Source of the DNA: Bacillota bacterium | Lineage (GTDB): Bacteria; Bacillota; Clostridia; Lachnospirales; Lachnospiraceae | Reading direction: 5' to 3' | Assembly: GCA_023434365.1 (NCBI GenBank) | Contig: JAEYSV010000030.1 | Location: 101,889 to 165,888 of the forward strand | DNA: 64,000 bases | Shown: one piece after another, positions 62,750 through 64,000 of the stretch | Numbering within the stretch: position 1 is the stretch's first letter | Layout: each line of letters starts with the position of its first letter | The notes under the pieces: model-generated | Seen by the model: the letters and a program-made list of their open reading frames with translations, nothing else | What the model was told of the DNA's origin: nothing | The model's database searches: none | Program-made: the position numbers and the translations under genes

Positions 62750-64000
62750 TTAAGCGTGCTCCCTTCTGTATTTTTCCCGCTCCTCTGCGAGTGGATCTTT
62801 AAAATTATAGATAATACGGATATTTTTATCCGGATATAGTTCAATTCGGTAAATCATTGCTTCTATATTTTCTCTACTCAAGGATGCCTTGCCTCTCATG
62901 CAGGAAGCTGCTGACCACCAGCGAATTTCCTTTTCCAGCTTTTTCTTCTCTCTGGTCTTGTTCTCCGTTTCATCAACAATCCGCCCTCTGAGGTCTGCAA
63001 TTTCCTTTGCATTTTTCTGTTGTAACTGGGATAATTCCTGCTTTGTCATCTCTCCCAGAACATAGGCTTCATATGACTTGCTTTCACTGTATTCAATTTT
63101 CTCAATTCGTTTTTCCAGTGATTTTAACTTTAGGTCAAATGCAGTCATAGTTTTCCCTATCATTTCATTCATTTCATCCACCATGGCATCTGCCTTTTCA
63201 TACTGCATTGCAATCTGAAATGATAATGCATCATATACCAGCTGTATCAGATCTGATTCCAGCCAGGAACCAACACATTTCTTATCTCCGCCTACATCAT
63301 AGTTATAACGACACTGATAAAAATACTGTCGTTTCATTTTCCCATTGCGGTCAACAAGTCTGGACATCATGGGGATTTTCTTGCCGCATACGCCACAATA
63401 AATGATTCCATTAAAAATATCTGCTTTCATAGGAATATTCTTTCCCCGTTCTGAGGAAAAAGCACTTTCTTCTACCTTCCTGGCCAATAAATTCCTTACC
63501 GCATAAAAGGTCTCTTTATCAATAATCGGCTCATGGGTATTCTCAACGATGATCCATTCATTCTTATCTGTAAAATGCTGTTTCTCATTCTCACTCAGCC
63601 TCGTTCTTCGTTTTCCTTGGACCATATTTCCAATATAAGCCTGATTGGACAGTATCATTGAAATGGTTCCGATGTACCACGGCTTAGCATCTTTTTCATT
63701 GGAATGATAAAGACTTTTTGTTTTCAGATATTCCCCTGGGCTTGAAAGATGATAGCTTTGCAAAGCACTTGAAATATTGCGTAAATTAGTTCCCTCAAGC
63801 GCCATTGCAAAGATTTGTCGAACCACCTGTGCAGCCTGTTCATCCACCACATATTTTCGTAGTGGATCGTTGGAATCTACCAAGTATCCATATGGTGCAT
63901 TACTTCCTACAAATTTGCCTTTTTCCATATCCATTCTTCTGCTACAGGCAACTCGTTTGGAAATATCTTTGGCATACATATCATTTACAAGATTCTTTAG
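62750..64000 (-). CDS. Second large serine recombinase (5' end outside the window)
   Basis: Only the C-terminal 416 residues are visible; the frame stays open through the window edge (LKNLVNDMYAKDISKRV), and the catalytic Ser domain lies beyond 64000. Seen are the recombinase domain (APYGYLVDSNDPLRKYVVDE ... RNISSALQSYHLSSPGEYL), the zinc-ribbon cysteines (IIYCGVCGKKIPM ... YQCRYN) and a coiled coil. Its stop is one base before the next recombinase start. Paired serine recombinases of this kind are typical of Tn4451/ICE-like elements and of conjugative islands in Lachnospiraceae. Confidence 0.9.
   Translation of the reverse strand, partial: LKNLVNDMYAKDISKRVACSRRMDMEKGKFVGSNAPYGYLVDSNDPLRKYVVDEQAAQVVRQIFAMALEGTNLRNISSALQSYHLSSPGEYLKTKSLYHSNEKDAKPWYIGTISMILSNQAYIGNMVQGKRRTRLSENEKQHFTDKNEWIIVENTHEPIIDKETFYAVRNLLARKVEESAFSSERGKNIPMKADIFNGIIYCGVCGKKIPMMSRLVDRNGKMKRQYFYQCRYNYDVGGDKKCVGSWLESDLIQLVYDALSFQIAMQYEKADAMVDEMNEMIGKTMTAFDLKLKSLEKRIEKIEYSESKSYEAYVLGEMTKQELSQLQQKNAKEIADLRGRIVDETENKTREKKKLEKEIRWWSAASCMRGKASLSRENIEAMIYRIELYPDKNIRIIYNFKDPLAEEREKYRREHA

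Noticed and set aside
1..64000. tRNA or rRNA genes
   Set aside because: No cloverleaf-like stretch with a T-loop GGTTCRANTCC pattern was found on either strand by eye; a tRNA scan could still find one that I missed.

Overview
The window comes from a low-GC, spore-forming member of the Firmicutes. The best fit is a Lachnospiraceae or Clostridium cluster XIVa species, possibly close to plant-polysaccharide degraders such as Lachnoclostridium phytofermentans; that species-level guess is inference. The evidence is AT-rich codon use, strong AGGAGG ribosome sites, TTGACA-17-TATAAT promoters, the sporulation cluster yqfC-yqfD-phoH-ybeY, the clostridial set of a TIGR03960-like radical SAM protein, a DUF2344 protein, RNase G and L21, and a short-form HisG paired with HisZ. 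Nearly all genes lie on the minus strand. Only tyrS, the Zn-ribbon membrane gene after it, and an HD-GYP sensor are on the plus strand.

Layout from left to right. 1-5.3 kb: rplU (cut by the window edge), a lipoprotein, RNase G, a DUF2344 protein and a radical SAM protein. 5.5-7.1 kb: a repeat-rich membrane protein and an acetyltransferase. 7.1-7.86 kb: a gene-free stretch holding a palindrome of about 320 bp just upstream of tyrS. 10-17 kb: a SWIM-SNF2 ATPase, an acetyltransferase, and a pair made of a DHH phosphoesterase and a TIR-transmembrane protein. 17.2-19.6 kb: an NMT1/TauA-type ABC importer. 19.7-25.5 kb: miaB, an M14 carboxypeptidase and a proline operon (proB, DUF896, 5-formyl-THF cyclo-ligase, proA) with odd tandem repeats. 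25.7-32.3 kb: two FAD oxidoreductases, a BofC-like protein, a lipid-linked oligosaccharide flippase and a YerB-like lipoprotein. 32.3-35.6 kb: ybeY, phoH, yqfD, yqfC. 35.7-42.1 kb: an SGNH esterase, an aldo/keto reductase, a sugar-binding/HD-GYP fusion, small genes and rpsU. 42.3-51.1 kb: hisZGDB-hisA-hisIE running through a 44-residue membrane protein into alaS. 51.3-53.4 kb: a GH31 glycosidase.

The right end (about 56.3 kb to beyond 64 kb) is a mobile defence island. It has tandem large serine recombinases, a complete type II CBASS operon with its own promoter (CD-NTase, Cap2 E2-E1, Cap3 JAB protease, Cap15-like two-TM beta-barrel effector), and an unknown 258-residue gene bounded by a 49-bp repeat. 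It abuts a DEAD-box helicase of the DUF3427 type whose normal N-terminus is gone, with a coupled Nudix gene behind it, so the island probably inserted into that helicase locus.

The least expected observations are these. The operon-encoded HisA lacks its catalytic Asp8. The HisIE protein carries a degenerate HisF-like barrel at its N-terminus. The his promoter is buried in a perfect 16-bp inverted repeat. The tyrS upstream region has a giant palindrome and no recognisable T-box. A TIR-TM-DUF6273 protein is paired with a DHH phosphoesterase.
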